A stretch of DNA of 37,850 bases from Nocardia carnea (GCF_029868855.1 NZ_JARWOV010000039.1:1-37850), one strand, 5' to 3'; counted from the first letter of the stretch, positions 8,083-16,889 are shown. Numbers and translations are program-made. The notes: generated from the sequence alone by a model not told the origin.

Positions 8083-8650
8083 ATCCCCCGATCTGGACCC
8101 GCCCTTCGCACCGGAACGCGAATGCTTCGGCAGCTTCACCCATCAGGAGATCTGGGACCGGGTCCACGAGGTGATCGACCCCGCCGCGCTCAGCGCGTCG
8201 GCCGCGGCCTGGAAATCGAATGCCGACGCCGTGGCCGCGGCCTTCGCGACCTTCGCCGATACCGCGCGCCGGGAATTCGGCGGCTGGTCCGGGCACACCG
8301 CGACCGCCGCGTGGCAGGCCACCCAGGATTTCATCCGCACCGGTGCGGCGACCCACGACGTCTGCCGGGCGCTACAGCAGATCATGACCGGTAATTCCGA
8401 TGCGGCACAAACACTGCGGGCCGCTTTGGTGGCCCCGCAGCCGTATCGTCCCCTCGACGACCCGGCGGCCGAAGCCGTCCACGGCGGCCGACGCCGAATG
8501 GAACACGATATCGCCTCGGCCGCGGCCACTGCGGACGCGCAGGATGCGATGACCACCATCTACCTCCCCACTATCCCGGCTTCCGGGGATCGGGTGCCCA
8601 GGTTCCCCGATACATCCACCGGCGCCGACGGTGGGAGCCCACACCGGTGA
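8075..8650 (+). CDS. WxG-containing PPE/ESX-like protein
   Basis: 191 residues. An N-terminal helical domain contains FTHQEIWDRVHEVIDP (22-36), followed by a helix and a WSG turn (residues 71-73), and then a second helix. This is the helix-WxG-helix plan of ESX substrates. YRPLD (124-128) matches the type VII YxxxD signal pattern. The C-terminal 60 residues are low in complexity. The ATG at 8075 follows GGAGG and overlaps the previous stop, and the stop overlaps the GTG of the EspG-like gene, so all three genes are translationally coupled. I infer a PPE-like role, with the preceding protein as partner and the next as chaperone. It is far shorter than a PPE domain plus C-terminal region. Confidence 0.7.
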   Translation: MAESPDLDPPFAPERECFGSFTHQEIWDRVHEVIDPAALSASAAAWKSNADAVAAAFATFADTARREFGGWSGHTATAAWQATQDFIRTGAATHDVCRALQQIMTGNSDAAQTLRAALVAPQPYRPLDDPAAEAVHGGRRRMEHDIASAAATADAQDAMTTIYLPTIPASGDRVPRFPDTSTGADGGSPHR

Positions 8651-9387
8651 AATGGATATTCACCCCCGACGAATTCAGTTACGTCTGGGCCAATGAAACG
8701 AGCCTGGACCGCCGGCCCTACCCGGTGAACCTGGCACCGGCCAGTGTGGTGCGCACCGAGTCCGAATTGGACGCCCTGCGATTACCTCAGCGGTTCGCCA
8801 GGCAGGCCGACCCCGATCTGGCAGCCGCGCTCATGCTCTGCGCCCGCCCGGACGCCACCGCCGTCACCATTTCCGGAGAACGCTCGGTGCTCCCCCGTAA
8901 CGGCGAATCGCCGGAAACCGAGCAGATCCTCGGCTTCGCCGCCGTGATAGAGCACCACGCCGCCGTCCTACACGCCACCACGACCAGGGTCACCGTGCAG
9001 ATGTGCCACGCGCACGATCTCGGGGACCGGCTGGTCGCGCTGATCGGTTCGGCCCGCCGCGGCACCCACGGACCGCTGCGCGAACCACAGGAAGCAGTAC
9101 TCACCGATGCGCCGATCCCCGGTTGCCGCGAAGCGGGCGACGCGGCGCAATTCCGGAAAACGCTGCGTCAGCCGGTGGATTGCCGCGGTTTCATCACCGT
9201 CACCGTCGCGCCGCACGACCCGATGTCCCCGCCCACCCGGCATCGCAGCTGGCTGGATATCCGCGGTGACGGGCGATATCTGCTGACCACCGCCGACGTC
9301 CTGGTCCTGGACCCGGTCGGCGATACCGAATTCGCCGGCAAACTGCTCCGGCTGGCCGGTATCCGCGGTAATACGACCCGCCTGTGA
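8647..9387 (+). CDS. EspG-family ESX secretion-associated chaperone
   Basis: 246 residues. It resembles the EspG family from its start (WIFTPDEFSYVWANE, then DRRPYPV) through ADPDLAAALMLCARPDATAVTISG in the first half. These match the repeated sheet-helix half-modules of EspG chaperones, which bind PE-PPE pairs in the cytosol and keep PPE tips soluble before ESX export. The GTG start overlaps the preceding stop (GTGA). The downstream half has the second module (DIRGDGRYLLTTADVLVLDPV). No EccB-E, MycP or EccA gene is present in the window, so this is an orphan chaperone-substrate unit. Confidence 0.8.
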   Translation: MKWIFTPDEFSYVWANETSLDRRPYPVNLAPASVVRTESELDALRLPQRFARQADPDLAAALMLCARPDATAVTISGERSVLPRNGESPETEQILGFAAVIEHHAAVLHATTTRVTVQMCHAHDLGDRLVALIGSARRGTHGPLREPQEAVLTDAPIPGCREAGDAAQFRKTLRQPVDCRGFITVTVAPHDPMSPPTRHRSWLDIRGDGRYLLTTADVLVLDPVGDTEFAGKLLRLAGIRGNTTRL

Positions 9388-9397
9388 TACTGCTCCG

Positions 9398-10243
9398 ATG
9401 GCCGAGTACTGGAACGAACCCGCGAGCCGGGCACTACGCGCCGACGGCCTGCGGATCGCCGACCTCGACACCTCCGCCCGCCCCGGTTTCCACGGCGGCA
9501 AGGCGGAAGGTAAACGGCTGCTCACCGAGCGCGGCCGCGTTCTGGCCGGGGAGCAGGAGAAGCTCTACGCCAATGGGCGCTCCGGTGACCGGCGCAGCGT
9601 ACTGCTGGTCCTGCAGGGTATGGATACCGCCGGCAAGGGCGGGATCGTGCGCCACGTGATCGGATCGGTGGATCCGCAGGGCGTGGACCACGCTGCCTTC
9701 GGTGTGCCCACCGCGGAGGAGAAACGGCACCATTTCCTGTGGCGGATCCGGCGCGCCCTGCCGCGCGGTGGGCAGCTGGGGGTTTTCGATCGGTCGCACT
9801 ACGAAGATGTTCTGGTCGCCCGGGTGCACGGCCTGGTCCCCGAGGAGGTCTGGCAGGGACGCTACGCGGAGATCAACCGATTCGAACGGAAACTGGCCGA
9901 CAACGGTACGACGCTGGTGAAGGTCGCGCTGTTCGTTTCTCTGGACGAGCAGAAGGCCAGGCTGCGGCGGCGTCTGGAGCGACCGGAAAAGTACTGGAAG
10001 TTCAGCCCCGGCGATATCGACGAACGCGCATACTGGCCCGCCTATCAGGAGGCCTACCAGGCGATACTGGACCGGACCGGCACCGAGTACGCGCCCTGGT
10101 ACGTAATTCCGGCCGATACGAAATGGTACGCCCGGCTGGCCGTCACCGAACTGCTGATCGAAGCGCTGCGCGGCCTGGACCTGAGCTGGCCGGCGCCGAC
10201 GTTCGATCCGGCAGCCGAATTACGCCGCCTCGAGCGCGCCTGA
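9398..10243 (+). CDS. ppk2: polyphosphate kinase 2 (PPK2) family protein
   Basis: A 281-residue, single-domain PPK2 protein that transfers phosphate between polyphosphate and nucleotides. The P-loop GMDTAGKGG is at residues 74-82 and the Walker-B-like VFDRSHYEDV at 129-138. The lid region contains RLERPEKYWKFSPGD followed by AYWPAYQEAY. The fit to one-domain PPK2 enzymes (M. tuberculosis Rv3232c is about this length) is strong. Nucleotide specificity and direction cannot be read from sequence. It begins 10 bp after the EspG-like gene without a ribosome site. GATACT 8 bp before the ATG could be a -10 of a leaderless transcript. Confidence 0.9.
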   Translation: MAEYWNEPASRALRADGLRIADLDTSARPGFHGGKAEGKRLLTERGRVLAGEQEKLYANGRSGDRRSVLLVLQGMDTAGKGGIVRHVIGSVDPQGVDHAAFGVPTAEEKRHHFLWRIRRALPRGGQLGVFDRSHYEDVLVARVHGLVPEEVWQGRYAEINRFERKLADNGTTLVKVALFVSLDEQKARLRRRLERPEKYWKFSPGDIDERAYWPAYQEAYQAILDRTGTEYAPWYVIPADTKWYARLAVTELLIEALRGLDLSWPAPTFDPAAELRRLERA

Positions 10244-10384
10244 CCGGCCCGCACGCGGCGGGTTGTGGAAACTCTCAGCTAGCCGGGCAATGATGGGGGC
10301 GGTGTGCCGGATACGCCGGCCTCCCCCCGCCGGGCCTACCACCGGGTGGGGCATCCAGGTAGCGAAAGGCGTGGTGAACGCACG

Positions 10385-11131
10385 GTGAGCAAGAAACCCG
10401 GGCGGCCGAATCCGCTGGCGGCGGCCCAGCGCGCGGAACGCAACCGCAAGATCGCGATACAGGTGGGCGTCACCGCGGTGCTGGTGGGGCTGGTGGCCGC
10501 GATCGGGATCGGCTTGGCCGTGCGCAACTCCGGTTCCGACTACGACGGGCCGATTCCGGCGGCGGCCACCGAGAACGGCGCCATCCGGATCGGGCAGCCC
10601 GATGCCCCTGCGACGGTGCGGATCGTCGCCGATATGCAGTGCCCGGTCTGTAAACAATTCGAAGCCGATCACAGCGAGCTACTGAATCAGTCGGTTGCCG
10701 ACGGTACCGCGCAGATCGAATACAACATCGTCGGATATCTGGACAAGATGTCGAGCACCGGCTTCTCCACTCGGGCCGCGAACGCGTCCTACTGTGTCGC
10801 GGACAACGCGACCGACAAATACCCGGACTGGCTGGAGCTGATGTTCCGGAACCAGCCACCCGAGGGCGGAGCCGGTCTGTCGGACGAACAGCTCATCGAT
10901 ATCGCACACCAGGCCGGTTACACCGACCCGGCGGTCGACCGGTGTATCACCGACGGCACCTACAAGGACTACGTCGCCGAGATGTCGGATAAATCGCTGT
11001 CCGAGGGGATCGATGGAACGCCGACGGTGTTCGTCAACGGTGAGCAGGTGAATCTCACCATCAAACAGGACAGGTCCGGTTTCGACACCGCCCCCTTGTC
11101 CACCGCGATCCAGGCGGCTGCGGGCCGGTGA
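10385..11131 (+). CDS. membrane-anchored DsbA-like thiol oxidoreductase
   Basis: About 248 residues. A basic N-terminus is followed by one transmembrane helix (residues about 22-46) and an exported thioredoxin fold with active site CPVC (86-89, in DMQCPVCKQFE). The cis-proline loop is GTPTVFVNG near residue 220. It should oxidise cysteines in proteins outside the membrane. GTG 10385 is chosen because the upstream part of the frame is low complexity; the TVSKKPGRP start matches Rv2969c-type proteins. The VKOR gene follows with a GTGA overlap, the same pair as Rv2969c-Rv2968c in M. tuberculosis. Confidence 0.88.
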   Translation: MSKKPGRPNPLAAAQRAERNRKIAIQVGVTAVLVGLVAAIGIGLAVRNSGSDYDGPIPAAATENGAIRIGQPDAPATVRIVADMQCPVCKQFEADHSELLNQSVADGTAQIEYNIVGYLDKMSSTGFSTRAANASYCVADNATDKYPDWLELMFRNQPPEGGAGLSDEQLIDIAHQAGYTDPAVDRCITDGTYKDYVAEMSDKSLSEGIDGTPTVFVNGEQVNLTIKQDRSGFDTAPLSTAIQAAAGR

Positions 11132-11694
11132 TCACGACCTCGCCGCGGGCCGCCTGGATCATGCTGCTGACCGGCCTGGCCGGTTGGGTTGCCTCGCTGG
11201 TCCTGCTGGTCGAAGATTTCAAACTGCTCAGCGAACCCGGGTACGTCCCGTCGTGCAGCCTCAACCCGGTGCTGTCCTGCGGATCGGTGATGGTCACCGA
11301 TCAGGCGCAGGTCCTGGGGTTCCCGAACCCGATCATCGGTGTGGCCGGTTTCTCGGTGGTGGTCACGCTGGCGGTGCTGGCGGTCGCGGGGGTGGGCCTG
11401 CCCCGCTGGATCTGGGCCGGGCTGTGGCTGGGCACCGCAGCGGGCACGGTGTTCATCTGCTGGCTGATCTTCCAGAGCCTGTACCGGATCAACGCGCTGT
11501 GCCCGTATTGCATGGTTGTCTGGGCGATCATCACCCCGCTGCTCGCCGTGCTCACCGGACAGCTGTGGGGAAACGACCGCGGCGCGCTGCGAGTGGTCGC
11601 GGAATGGCGCTGGACTTTCGTGGCGGTGTTCTACGCGCTGGTGCTGGTGCTGGTGTTCCTGCGATTCCAGGACTACTGGCTGTCGCTGTTCTGA
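11128..11694 (+). CDS. vitamin K epoxide reductase (VKOR) family protein
   Basis: A 188-residue membrane protein with about five hydrophobic segments. The two loop cysteines C43 and C51 (SCSLNPVLSC) and the quinone-site pair CPYC (125-128) at the start of a transmembrane helix are all present, as in bacterial VKOR. It passes electrons from the DsbA-like partner to menaquinone and so re-oxidises it. The start GTG overlaps the dsbA-like stop, so they are one translational unit. Bacteria with VKOR usually lack DsbB. The gene converges on the HtrA-like protease. Confidence 0.92.
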   Translation: MITTSPRAAWIMLLTGLAGWVASLVLLVEDFKLLSEPGYVPSCSLNPVLSCGSVMVTDQAQVLGFPNPIIGVAGFSVVVTLAVLAVAGVGLPRWIWAGLWLGTAAGTVFICWLIFQSLYRINALCPYCMVVWAIITPLLAVLTGQLWGNDRGALRVVAEWRWTFVAVFYALVLVLVFLRFQDYWLSLF

Positions 11695-11716
11695 ACTCCC
11701 CGGCCGACGGCGGGCG

Positions 11717-12850
11717 CTACCCGGGCGCCAACCGCACCGAGACGACCCGGTTGTCGCCGTCGGTTTCCAGTACCCCCAACCGCACGACCTCGGCCGGTCG
11801 GCGGGTATCGATCGCCGTGCGCAGGGCACGGGCGCTGGTGACGGCCCGGCCGTCGATCGAGGTGACGATCTCACCACTTGCCAGCCCCGCGCTCTGGCCG
11901 GGCAGCCCTGGGATCGCCATATCGATACGCGCACCGCGCGGACTCGCATCGGAGATCACCACGCCGAGGGTCGCCGCGGGGCCGATATGTACCGAATCGG
12001 TGGGGGTTCCCGACCGGATCTGGCGCACCACCCGCATGGCCACATCGATCGGGACCGCGTACCCGTTCGGTGGATCGGCGCCATCGCCCGGCGGCGGGTC
12101 ACGGTCCCCGGAAGCCGCCGCGATCACGCCGACCACCGCACCGGTGTGATCGGCCAGCGCGCCCCCTGACTGTCCGGAACTGACGGGGGCCTCGATCTCC
12201 AGCATCCCGGTGAGCGCCTGGCGGGAGAAATCCTGCTCGTTGACCGCCATGATCGTGCTGTCCAGATCGCTGACCCGGCCCGCGACGGCGGTCGCGGCGC
12301 CGCTGCCACCGGCATTGCCGATGGCCACGACCTCGTCCCGGACCCGCAGATCGGCGGAGCTGCCGATCCGGGCGGCCGCGAGGCCGACGGCTCCGGTGAG
12401 CGAAAGCAACGCGATATCGGCGCGGGCGTCGTATCCGAGGACCTGCGCGGTGTACACCGCCCCGTCTGCCACCCTGCTGACCTGGACCGTTTTCGCGCCC
12501 TTCACGACATGATGACTGGTCAGCACCTGGCCGTCGCCGGTGAGAACGATCCCCGATCCGGCCGCCGACGCTCCGAACGCCCGGGTGGTGGCGGTGACGT
12601 TCACCAGAGCGGGCGAAATGTCCCGGGTGACATCTTCGGTGTCCAACGGCGGCCGCGGCACGGGCCGCGCCGGAGCCACCGCCACGTCCGGACCGGGCCG
12701 CGCCGGCCCGGGCAGCTCACCCCGGTACCCGAAAAGAGCCCCGAGTGCCAGCACAACGGCGAACACGGTGACGAGCACCCGCCCACCGCCCCCCGGCCGC
12801 CCGGGCCCGGTGCCCTGCCACTGGTCGTCCAACGAGCCTCCTGTGTTCAT
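11717..12850 (-). CDS. HtrA/DegP-like trypsin-family serine protease with PDZ domain
   Basis: 377 residues. A Gly-rich cytoplasmic N-terminus and one transmembrane helix (about 24-41) are followed by a Pro/Ala linker and an S1C protease domain. The triad is visible: H114 (LTSHHVV), D145 (ARADIALL) and S228 in GQSGGAL, a variant of the usual GNSGGPL. A C-terminal PDZ domain spans about 295-377 (LGVVISDASPRGARI, then LASGEIVTSIDGRAV). This is the layout of extracytoplasmic quality-control proteases such as mycobacterial HtrA and PepD. GGAGG stands 8 bp before the ATG. Its promoter region is the DnaA-box-rich interval. Confidence 0.9.
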   Translation of the reverse strand: MNTGGSLDDQWQGTGPGRPGGGGRVLVTVFAVVLALGALFGYRGELPGPARPGPDVAVAPARPVPRPPLDTEDVTRDISPALVNVTATTRAFGASAAGSGIVLTGDGQVLTSHHVVKGAKTVQVSRVADGAVYTAQVLGYDARADIALLSLTGAVGLAAARIGSSADLRVRDEVVAIGNAGGSGAATAVAGRVSDLDSTIMAVNEQDFSRQALTGMLEIEAPVSSGQSGGALADHTGAVVGVIAAASGDRDPPPGDGADPPNGYAVPIDVAMRVVRQIRSGTPTDSVHIGPAATLGVVISDASPRGARIDMAIPGLPGQSAGLASGEIVTSIDGRAVTSARALRTAIDTRRPAEVVRLGVLETDGDNRVVSVRLAPG

Positions 12851-13445
12851 ATGCGGCGCCTCCAGCGACGCGGGTTTCGCTGAACTCGGCGGCGCCCATT
12901 GGGCACGTTCGGTTCGGGCGAAGCCGTACCGTCAAGTGTCTCCCAACTCAGTGGCGGCCGGGAAGATTTACCCGCTCGAGCCGCGCGGACACGTTGCGGG
13001 GTGGAAAAGTTATCCACAGCCTTCCCCAGTTATCCACAGGCTGGGCGGCGCCTCGGCACAACCTGCCGCCTGACCTGTGGATTCGTTATCCGCAGACCCG
13101 CCACGGTCACACCGACGTCACAGCGGTGGTCATCCGGCGAGCGGCAACAACGGCGAAAAGAGCCCGCTGACGGGTCGTTTTCCGGCGCGGAAAGGAAGAA
13201 AGGGCCGGCACGGAAAATCGCGCCCGGCCGTTATCCACCGGACACCGAATCAATAGATTTCCGGTACTCGTCATCGAATGCTCGCGGAAATCCATCCACA
13301 ACCACGCCCACCCATCCACAAGTCCCGCGAGGTTTTCCACAGGCTTCTCCACATGTGGAGAAAGGCCTCTGCGGAGAAGCACACATTGTTCGACGACGGT
13401 CGATCCAGGCGCTCGCTGCCGGCCTAATTCACCCCGGCCAGGGCA
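12851..13445. other. 595-bp gene-free interval
   Basis: No plausible coding region on either strand. It holds the HtrA-like promoter at its left end, the dense DnaA-box-like cluster at 13010-13378 and the end of the alcohol dehydrogenase gene to the right. A short palindrome TTTCCG-GCG-CGGAAA lies near 13180. There is no strongly AT-rich unwinding stretch. Confidence 0.7.
13010..13378. promoter_or_regulatory. cluster of DnaA-box-like 9-mers
   Basis: Two perfect TTATCCACA boxes at 13010-13018 and 13030-13038, exactly 20 bp apart. Further near-matches on this strand: TTATCCGCA 13086-13094, TTATCCACC 13231-13239, CCATCCACA 13292-13300 and 13312-13320 (again 20 bp apart), TTTTCCACA 13333-13341, TTCTCCACA 13345-13353. 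On the minus strand: GAATCCACA 13076-13084, TTCTCCACA 13354-13362 (an 18-bp palindrome with its neighbour) and TTCTCCGCA 13370-13378. A weaker TTTTCCACC lies at 13000-13008 on the minus strand. Such spacing and density are expected of a DnaA-binding locus. Neighbouring genes are not dnaA or dnaN, so this is not the usual origin. Confidence 0.75.
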
Positions 13446-14498
13446 TCATATGGTCGCGGTATCGATCACGAATCGATACCGCACATCGCTGGCCACAACC
13501 CGCTCGTAGGCACCGTCGATCTCGTCCGCGGAAATAACTTCGATTTCCGCGCCGATTCCATGAGAGGCGCAGAAATTCAGCATTTCCTGTGTTTGCGCGA
13601 TACCGCCGATCATCGAACCCGACAGCGACCGCCGCCGCCCGGCCAGCACCTTCGGCTGCACCGCCAGCGGCTGCTCCGGCAGACCCAGCACGACGAGCGT
13701 GCCGCCCAGGCGCAGCAGTTTCATATAGTCGTCGATCGGCAGATCGGCGGAGACGGTGTTGATGATCAGGTCGAAGTGGCTGCGCAGTTCCCGGAAGATC
13801 TGTTTATCGCTGGTGGCGTAGTAGTGCTGGGCGCCGAACCGTTTCCCGTCTTCCTGTTTGCTCAGGGAATGGCTGAGAACCGTTACCTCGGCGCCCAGCG
13901 CCGCCGCAATCTTCACCGCCATATGGCCGAGCCCGCCCATACCGATAACCGCGACCCTCTTACCCGGCCCGGCCTCCCAGTGCCGCAGCGGCGAATACAC
14001 GGTGATCCCGGCGCACAGCAGCGGCGCGGCCACCGCCAGATCGATACCCTCCGGAATTCCGAGCACGAAGTTCTCGGTCACCACGATCTGCGTGGCGTAG
14101 CCGCCCAGGGTGTGCCCGCCGGGCTGTACCTCTTCCGGGACGCGGCTGTTGTAGGTCATCACGGCACCGCGCAGGCAATACTGTTCCTCCTCCTGGAGGC
14201 ACGGTTCACACACCCCGCAGGAATCGACCATACAGCCGACACCCACCCGGTCACCGACCTGATGGCGGCTGACCGCCGACCCGACCGCAGCCACCGTACC
14301 GGCGATTTCGTGCCCCGGAACGCACGGATATCCGGCTCCGCCCCATTCATTGCGCGCGGTGTGGATATCGGAATGGCAGATCCCGGCGTAGGCGATATCG
14401 ATCAGCACATCGTGCGGACCGAGTGCCCGGCGCTCGATGGTGACCTTCTCGAACACGGCATCGGGACCGGCCATGGCATACGCGGCAGCACTACTCAT
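13446..14498 (-). CDS. zinc-dependent alcohol dehydrogenase (AdhC/cinnamyl-alcohol-dehydrogenase type)
   Basis: 350 residues of the medium-chain dehydrogenase/reductase family. Catalytic-zinc residues are C41 (GICHSD) and H63-E64 (PGHE). The structural-zinc cysteines are C94, C97, C100 and C108 ([17 protein letters not shown]). The cofactor-binding GMGGLG sits in [14 protein letters not shown]. The sequence fits the NADP(H)-type AdhC/YahK branch that reduces aldehydes. Substrate is unknown. GGTAGG precedes the ATG at a normal distance. It is followed by the DnaA-box interval and preceded by the end of the MetE-like gene, 87 bp away. Confidence 0.9.
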   Translation of the reverse strand: MSSAAAYAMAGPDAVFEKVTIERRALGPHDVLIDIAYAGICHSDIHTARNEWGGAGYPCVPGHEIAGTVAAVGSAVSRHQVGDRVGVGCMVDSCGVCEPCLQEEEQYCLRGAVMTYNSRVPEEVQPGGHTLGGYATQIVVTENFVLGIPEGIDLAVAAPLLCAGITVYSPLRHWEAGPGKRVAVIGMGGLGHMAVKIAAALGAEVTVLSHSLSKQEDGKRFGAQHYYATSDKQIFRELRSHFDLIINTVSADLPIDDYMKLLRLGGTLVVLGLPEQPLAVQPKVLAGRRRSLSGSMIGGIAQTQEMLNFCASHGIGAEIEVISADEIDGAYERVVASDVRYRFVIDTATI

Positions 14499-14585
14499 GG
14501 TTAATGCCTACCGTATTCTCGGCGCGCCGGCGCGCAGAGGTCCGCGCTGAACCCGGTGCCGGCGTGTGGTGCCGATTCGCCCCGG

Positions 14586-16889
14586 TCAGCTCTGCGTCAA
14601 TCGGCGCCGGACGCGGCGGGCGGCAGCGACCATATTCCGCAGAGCAGGATCCAACTGCCAGTGATGGCGGGTTTTCAGACCGCCGTCCGGGTTCGCCCAC
14701 AGGCGTTCGGGGCCGACGGCGGCAGCCGCGGCGGTGAGCAGTTCGTCCAGTTCGTCGATATCGGGTATCCGGGCCGAGCGGCTCTCGTACACGCCCGGCC
14801 CGACGCCGTGGCTGAGACCGTGCCCGGAGGCGTAGTCCTCCTCCAGCGCCTTGAGCACCCATTCGATGGAGCGCGTCGCGACGATCGCGGTGACATCGGC
14901 GTCCAGCTGGTCGATGGCCTCCACGATCTCGGTGCGACCCGAGTACGGGATATGGGTGTGGATCTGGGTGTCGGGTCGCACCCCGGAGGTCGCCAGCCGG
15001 AACGCGCCGATCGCCCAGCGCAGATATTCGGCGCGGCCCTCGGGCCGGGCCGGCCACAGTTCGCGCAGGGCGGGTTCGTCGACCTGGATGATGCCGATAC
15101 CTGCGCGTTCCAGATCGACCACCTCGTCGCGGATGGCCAGGGCCACCTGGTCGGCGGTCTCGTAGAGCGGCTGGTCCTGCCGGACGAAGGAGCGCGCCAC
15201 CATGGTGACCGGGCCGGTGACCATTCCCTTGACCGGTTTATCGGTGAGCGACTGCGCGTAGGTGGTCCACTCCACCGATATCGGGGCCGGCCGGGACACA
15301 TCGCCGTAGATGATCGGCGGCCGCACACACCGCGAACCGTAGACCTGCACCCAGCCGAAATGCGTGGTCGCGAAACCGTCGAGCAGTTCGGCGAAGTACT
15401 GGATCATATCGTTGCGCTCGTGTTCGCCGTGGACGAGCACATCGAGGCCGATATCCTCTTGCAGCGCAATGGTCGCGGCGATCTCCGCTTCGATTTTCTT
15501 GCGGTAGTCGTCGTAGGAGATCCGGCCCTCGCCCAGGTGCTGGCGGGCCTGGCGCGCTTCGGCGCTCTGCGGGTAGGAACCCAGGGTGGTGGCGGGCACC
15601 AGCGGCAATTGCAGCTTCTCCTGTTGCGCGGCCCGGCGCACGGAATAGGGTTCCCGTTCGCGCATCTGCGGGGTGATCGCATAGACCCGCTGACGCACGG
15701 CGTGCTTCTGTTTGAAATGCACTTCGCCGGGGCGTTTACGCCATTTGTCGGACGGGCCCTCGGTAAGCGCTTTCGCCAGCGAGACGACCTCGCCGACTTT
15801 CTGCTTCGCGAAGGCGAGCCGGTCGGCCACATTTCCGTCGATATCGTATTCGGCGAGCACGTCGTAGGGCACGTGCAGCAGCGTGGTCCCGGTGGAGACC
15901 ACGAGATCGGGGCACACCTTGGCGAGCTCGTTCAGGTATTCGAGGGTGACGTAGCGGTCGGCCCGCCACACATTCGTCCCGCTGATCACGCCCGCGTACA
16001 GCCGTTTACGCCGGATACCGGGGATCGCGGCCAGCACCTCGGGACGGATCCGGTAGGACGCCAGATCGAGGCCGATCGCCTCCACTCCGGAAGCGGCGAG
16101 GATGGTCAGCGCCTCACCGAAATCACCGTACTGCCCGGTGACCAGGATCCGCGGCCGCAGCGGCGCCTTGGACAGCCGGTCGTAGGCGCGTTCGAAGGCG
16201 GCGAGTTCGGCCGCCGAACGTTCCGCGGTGAAACACGGTTCATCGAGCTGAATGCAGGTGGAGCCGCGGCGCGCCAGGATCTCGAAGAGCTCCTCGTACA
16301 CCGGCAGCAGTTTGTCCAGTAGTTCGATGGTGTCGAAACCCGCCGATTCACCCGGCACACTGCCGGCCTTGGACAGCAACAGCAGCGACACGGGTCCCAG
16401 CACCACCGGGCGCAATTCGATATCGGCCGCGATCGCCCGGTCCCATTCGTCGAGCAGCGCCTCGGGATGCAGCGAGAATTCGGTGTCGGCGTCGAGTTCG
16501 GGCTGGCGGTAGTGGTAATTGGTCCCGAAGAAACGCACCAATTCCAGCGGCGGCAGATCCGGGCGGCCCCGCGCCATCAAGAAATAGAAATCCAGCGGAT
16601 CCATCTCGTCCCGGTACTCGGCGAACCGGGACGGTACCGCACCGAACAGCAGCGCATTGTCGAGCACGTGATCGTAGAAGGAGAAGGTGTTTCCCGGAAC
16701 CTGGGTGAGCCCGGTCGCCGCCAGCTCGTGGAACTGCTGCTCCTGGATATCGCGTGCGACCGCACGCAACTCCTGCTGGGTGATCGCCTTCCGCCAGTAC
16801 GCCTCGAGCGCTCGTTTGAGCTCCCGGTGCGGACCGATACGCGGATAGCCGAGCACACTCGACCCGAACCCCTCGCTGACGTTGACCAT
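14586..16889 (-). CDS. MetE-like protein lacking the zinc-site residues
   Basis: 767 residues, full length for cobalamin-independent methionine synthase, with both barrel domains. The N-terminal GYPRIGPHRELKRALEAYW is typical, as are VHGEHERNDM, the YGSRC loop, ISVEWTTYAQSLTDKPVKGMVTGPVT and IGIIQVDEPALREL. The zinc site is not typical. E. coli ligands H641, C643, E665 and C726 correspond here to H646, P648 (THIPYSG), V670 (AIVATRS) and G736 (NPDGGLKTR); active-site H694 corresponds to R704. I checked these codons in the sequence. Methionine synthesis by the known mechanism looks unlikely, so it may be a paralogue with another role. The start ATG 16889 follows GGAGG; the longer open frame is spurious. 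It lies 50 bp after fadB2, so it is probably in that operon. Confidence 0.88.
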   Translation of the reverse strand: MVNVSEGFGSSVLGYPRIGPHRELKRALEAYWRKAITQQELRAVARDIQEQQFHELAATGLTQVPGNTFSFYDHVLDNALLFGAVPSRFAEYRDEMDPLDFYFLMARGRPDLPPLELVRFFGTNYHYRQPELDADTEFSLHPEALLDEWDRAIAADIELRPVVLGPVSLLLLSKAGSVPGESAGFDTIELLDKLLPVYEELFEILARRGSTCIQLDEPCFTAERSAAELAAFERAYDRLSKAPLRPRILVTGQYGDFGEALTILAASGVEAIGLDLASYRIRPEVLAAIPGIRRKRLYAGVISGTNVWRADRYVTLEYLNELAKVCPDLVVSTGTTLLHVPYDVLAEYDIDGNVADRLAFAKQKVGEVVSLAKALTEGPSDKWRKRPGEVHFKQKHAVRQRVYAITPQMREREPYSVRRAAQQEKLQLPLVPATTLGSYPQSAEARQARQHLGEGRISYDDYRKKIEAEIAATIALQEDIGLDVLVHGEHERNDMIQYFAELLDGFATTHFGWVQVYGSRCVRPPIIYGDVSRPAPISVEWTTYAQSLTDKPVKGMVTGPVTMVARSFVRQDQPLYETADQVALAIRDEVVDLERAGIGIIQVDEPALRELWPARPEGRAEYLRWAIGAFRLATSGVRPDTQIHTHIPYSGRTEIVEAIDQLDADVTAIVATRSIEWVLKALEEDYASGHGLSHGVGPGVYESRSARIPDIDELDELLTAAAAAVGPERLWANPDGGLKTRHHWQLDPALRNMVAAARRVRRRLTQS

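Noticed and set aside
7678..8650. Canonical PE and PPE genes
   Set aside because: Neither protein has the PE or PPE N-terminal signature residues or lengths; only the fold pattern, WSG turn and EspG linkage support the relation.
12851..13445. Chromosomal origin oriC
   Set aside because: DnaA-like boxes are abundant, but dnaA, dnaN and rpmH are absent and no AT-rich unwinding region is evident. I report it as a non-oriC cluster instead.
13446..14498. Biosynthetic gene cluster around the alcohol dehydrogenase
   Set aside because: No synthase, terpene cyclase, NRPS or PKS gene is present nearby; the enzymes are general metabolism.
14556..16322. 588-residue plus-strand open frame
   Set aside because: Antisense to the MetE-like gene, whose family motifs are unmistakable; the translation has no recognisable features.
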